Positions 62,109 through 64,000 of a stretch of DNA of 64,000 bases are shown here, in pieces. Under the pieces are notes generated by a model that was not told the origin of the DNA, searched no databases, and saw only the letters and a program-made list of their open reading frames with translations. This DNA comes from an uncultured Campylobacter sp. (GTDB lineage: Bacteria; Campylobacterota; Campylobacteria; Campylobacterales; Campylobacteraceae). The stretch lies in NCBI RefSeq assembly GCF_938030145.1, contig NZ_CALHGM010000009.1:120990-184989 (forward strand), in the 5' to 3' direction. Every line of letters begins with the position of its first letter. Position 1 is the stretch's first letter. A program made the position numbers and the translations under genes.

Positions 62109-62123
62109 TTTAAAGGAAAAACT

Positions 62124-63011
62124 TTGACCCATTTTATCATTGACGACGAAAATATCGACGTAGATAATATCTTCGACGTCGTAAATCTCAAAGAGGGCGA
62201 CGAGCTAAATATCGTCTCCAACACCGCCAAAAAGATCGGCGCCTTAACCCTTGCGCGCCTATCGAAGATGGGCGTTAGCATAGGCGAGGTTTTTACGATC
62301 GGCAAGCAAAGAAAGGATTTCGCCGATAAGATCATCGTGTTTTTGATGGGTAAGCTCTGCGGGCAGGAGGGCAAGATCGGCATCGTCAGCAACGATAAAT
62401 TTTACGACGACGTGATAGAATTTTTTAATAATCTAAACTACCGCAAAAATCCAAAATTTGAAAAGATCAGCCTAGCCTCACATGCCGCAGGAGCGGGCAC
62501 AAAACAAAGCAAAACAAGCGGTGCGGCGGAGAAAAAAGCCCAAAAAGCGGGACCGAAAACTACAAAGCAGGAGCCAAAGGCTCAAAAGCAAGGGGTAAAA
62601 GCCACAAAACAAGAGTCCAAAACCGCGAAGCAGGAGCCGAAGGCTGCACAACAGGAACAAAAAGTCGTAAATTCTAAAATCGCCAAAGCAGACCTTGCCG
62701 CAGCGGAGGTGCTGATCCCGCAGTGCGTGAGCCTGCAAGCCCTATACGCCGCGTGCGTCGCAAAGCTCGGCAGAGCCAAGGGCTGCGAGGTCTACCGCGA
62801 GATCAAGGACGGCGCGCGGACGCGATACGCGAGCATCGCCTACGATAGCGACCTAAAAGACGGCGCCGTAAGGCGAAACGCGATCAAGCTCTACCGCGAA
62901 AGCGGCGGCGATATGGCGGAATTTCACAACAAGCTGACGAGCGAATACAAACACGCGGGACCTGAAATTTACAAGGAATTTAAAGAAAAACTCGTCGGAA
63001 AGATGATCTAA
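62124..63011 (+). CDS. PIN-like domain protein with KQEPKA-repeat linker
   Basis: A 295-residue protein. The N-terminal 115 residues look like a PIN-like nuclease domain: HFIIDDENIDVDNIFDVV, SKMGVSIGEVFTIGKQRKDFADKIIVFLMGKL and IGIVSNDKFYDDVIEFF give acidic residues in the expected places. A Lys/Gln/Glu/Ala linker with repeats such as TKQEPKA (about 118-182) leads to a helical, basic C-terminal domain (about 185-295) not recognised. The start is TTG with AAAGGAA upstream. An RNase or nucleic-acid-binding role is inferred from the fold only. Confidence 0.62.
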   Translation: MTHFIIDDENIDVDNIFDVVNLKEGDELNIVSNTAKKIGALTLARLSKMGVSIGEVFTIGKQRKDFADKIIVFLMGKLCGQEGKIGIVSNDKFYDDVIEFFNNLNYRKNPKFEKISLASHAAGAGTKQSKTSGAAEKKAQKAGPKTTKQEPKAQKQGVKATKQESKTAKQEPKAAQQEQKVVNSKIAKADLAAAEVLIPQCVSLQALYAACVAKLGRAKGCEVYREIKDGARTRYASIAYDSDLKDGAVRRNAIKLYRESGGDMAEFHNKLTSEYKHAGPEIYKEFKEKLVGKMI

Positions 63012-63275
63012 GAGCCTCGGGCGCAAGGATTTAAGGCGCAGCGATAGTACGCGTCGCGACGTAGCAGCGCACGGCCTAGCGGCGTTAAGATGCGTCGTTA
63101 CGGCGTGCGGCGATATGATGCAGCGCAACTAAACGCAACCGGAATGAAACTATTTGCTTGCGTGGCATCGGTTTTATTTTCGCTGTATACAACCAAGCAG
63201 AGCCCAGGCGCTTATACATAGCAACAGAGTAAAGATATGTAGGATAAATTTCATTCTACCAGGTCTAATACGGGG
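63012..63275. other. Spacer before the right-end paralog pair
   Basis: About 260 bases between two convergent genes. The left part is GC-rich with GCGGCGT words, the right part AT-richer. No gene or clear terminator was recognised. Confidence 0.45.
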
Positions 63276-63668
63276 CTAATCATAATTAAAGTTATATGGT
63301 TCATAGCCGAAAATGTGCAATGTCTTTAAAGCCAGCTCTCTGACCTCTATCCAAGACTTATTCTGATATACTAGATAGTCACCATCTTCTTCCCCCTTTA
63401 ATATACTGTCATCTTCAGTGTACTTATCTATAAGCTCCTTAAGTTCTCTTAGCGCATCCCTCTCGTATGGTAAGAAACAAAATTCAAACCGCTCCAATAA
63501 AGCGTTCTTGCATTCGGTATATAAGAGTTCCGCCATTTCCGACGGATCTTCATATTTATTGATTGTGGGATGAACGATATATTTGTCCTGATATTCCAAA
63601 GAAGCCATTCGACTTAGACGGCACATAAGAGTGCCTTTCTCAAATATCTCTTTTCCGTTAATTTGCAT
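63276..63668 (-). CDS. Hypothetical acidic protein, tandem paralog 1
   Basis: A 130-residue acidic protein of unknown family. Residues from YEDPSEMAELL onward match the neighbouring gene closely, including EFCFLPYER, the YLVYQNKSWIEVRELALKTLHIFGY block and an acidic Asp/Asn/Tyr end. No signal peptide, no membrane segment. Small acidic proteins repeated in tandem often are immunity proteins of polymorphic toxin systems, but that is only an analogy here. 36 bases separate it from its paralog. Confidence 0.6.
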   Translation of the reverse strand: MQINGKEIFEKGTLMCRLSRMASLEYQDKYIVHPTINKYEDPSEMAELLYTECKNALLERFEFCFLPYERDALRELKELIDKYTEDDSILKGEEDGDYLVYQNKSWIEVRELALKTLHIFGYEPYNFNYD

Positions 63669-63704
63669 TTGGGTTCCTTTTTATTTAAGTGCTGCTCCGT
63701 GAGC

Positions 63705-64000
63705 TTAATATAGGTCAAAGTCACCTAAATCATATCCGAAAATATGCAAGGTCTTTAAGGCCAACTCTCTGACCTCTATCCAGGATTTGTTCTGATAGAC
63801 TAGATAATCGTAGGTATCTCCTTCTAGCAGGCTTTGATCTTTAAAGTATTTATAAATAAGCTCTGCAAGCTCTTTTAAGATCTCTCTTTCATAGGGCAAG
63901 AAGCAGAATTCAAATTTTTCGTCAAGGGCTCGCCAGCATTCATCACATAGTAGTTCCGCCATTTCTGATGGGTCTTCGTAAGATTTAGCCGTAGCATGCA
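63705..64000 (-). CDS. Hypothetical acidic protein, tandem paralog 2 (cut by the window edge)
   Basis: The reading frame is open to the right edge of the window. The internal ATG at 63962 is not the start, because the residues before it (HATAKSYEDPSE) align with HPTINKYEDPSE of paralog 1. The two share the YLVYQNKSWIEVRELALKTL block exactly, so they arose by tandem duplication. The N-terminus and promoter lie outside the window. Confidence 0.62.
   Translation of the reverse strand, partial: HATAKSYEDPSEMAELLCDECWRALDEKFEFCFLPYEREILKELAELIYKYFKDQSLLEGDTYDYLVYQNKSWIEVRELALKTLHIFGYDLGDFDLY

Overview
This window is chromosomal DNA from a member of the Campylobacterota, most likely a Campylobacter. 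A higher-GC oral species such as C. gracilis is plausible, but that is inference. The basis is the gene content and order: ffh-rpsP-khpA-rimM-trmD-rplS, pheS-pheT-aroA-ispH-rpsA-serA, a Csd-type M23 peptidase joined to a CcmA bactofilin, and compact ZnuA and Dps genes. Promoters often show a clear TATAAT -10 box with little -35, and the spacers are full of AAATTT-type words.

Layout. 1-3065: a leftward operon of three prepilin-like proteins ending in the ribosome-hibernation factor hpf. 3208-6403: bamD and lon. 6761-7625: a GyrI-like protein and a DpnD/PcfM-like small protein. 7626-9946: a very AT-rich insertion carrying one unknown gene with a possible HEPN RNase motif, enclosed by imperfect ~57-bp inverted repeats and followed by the 3' end of a truncated DNA methyltransferase. 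9978-11319: an EamA transporter and a short Sua5-type protein. 12378-15205: a GntP permease and a glycerate kinase. 15206-17072: a 1.9-kb stretch without genes. 17073-21687: DnaQ-like exonuclease, rpe, rpmB, a K+ channel, argJ and a DUF465 protein. 22551-27878: a hypothetical protein, a Fur-family regulator divergent from znuA, a DUF1007-NicO metal transporter and a DUF3137 protein. 28516-37347: the serA-rpsA-ispH-aroA-pheT-pheS leftward run. 37476-41688: hinT, dps, M23 peptidase with bactofilin, tRNA-Ser(GCU) and a lipoprotein. 42063-46234: a split BadF/HgdC-type activase. 46532-56914: a long leftward run of translation, envelope and secretion genes. 56980-63011: a PHP phosphatase, glnA, comEC, YciI, a GNAT protein and a PIN-like protein. 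63276-64000: two tandem paralogous small proteins, the second cut by the window edge.

How it fits together. Most of the window is housekeeping, arranged in overlapping (TAATG or ATGA) translationally coupled genes. Metal homeostasis is represented by the Fur-family regulator, a candidate operator, ZnuA and NicO. Natural transformation may be represented by the pseudopilins and ComEC. The accessory material is the AT-rich cassette with its methyltransferase remnant, the PIN-like protein and the right-end paralog pair.

Most notable observations: the inverted-repeat-bounded HEPN-like cassette; a single-base frameshift that hides the second half of a GyrI/AraC-type effector-binding protein; low-complexity in-frame insertions in several otherwise conserved enzymes; and a high density of RAATTY sites, including seven tandem copies beside hpf.
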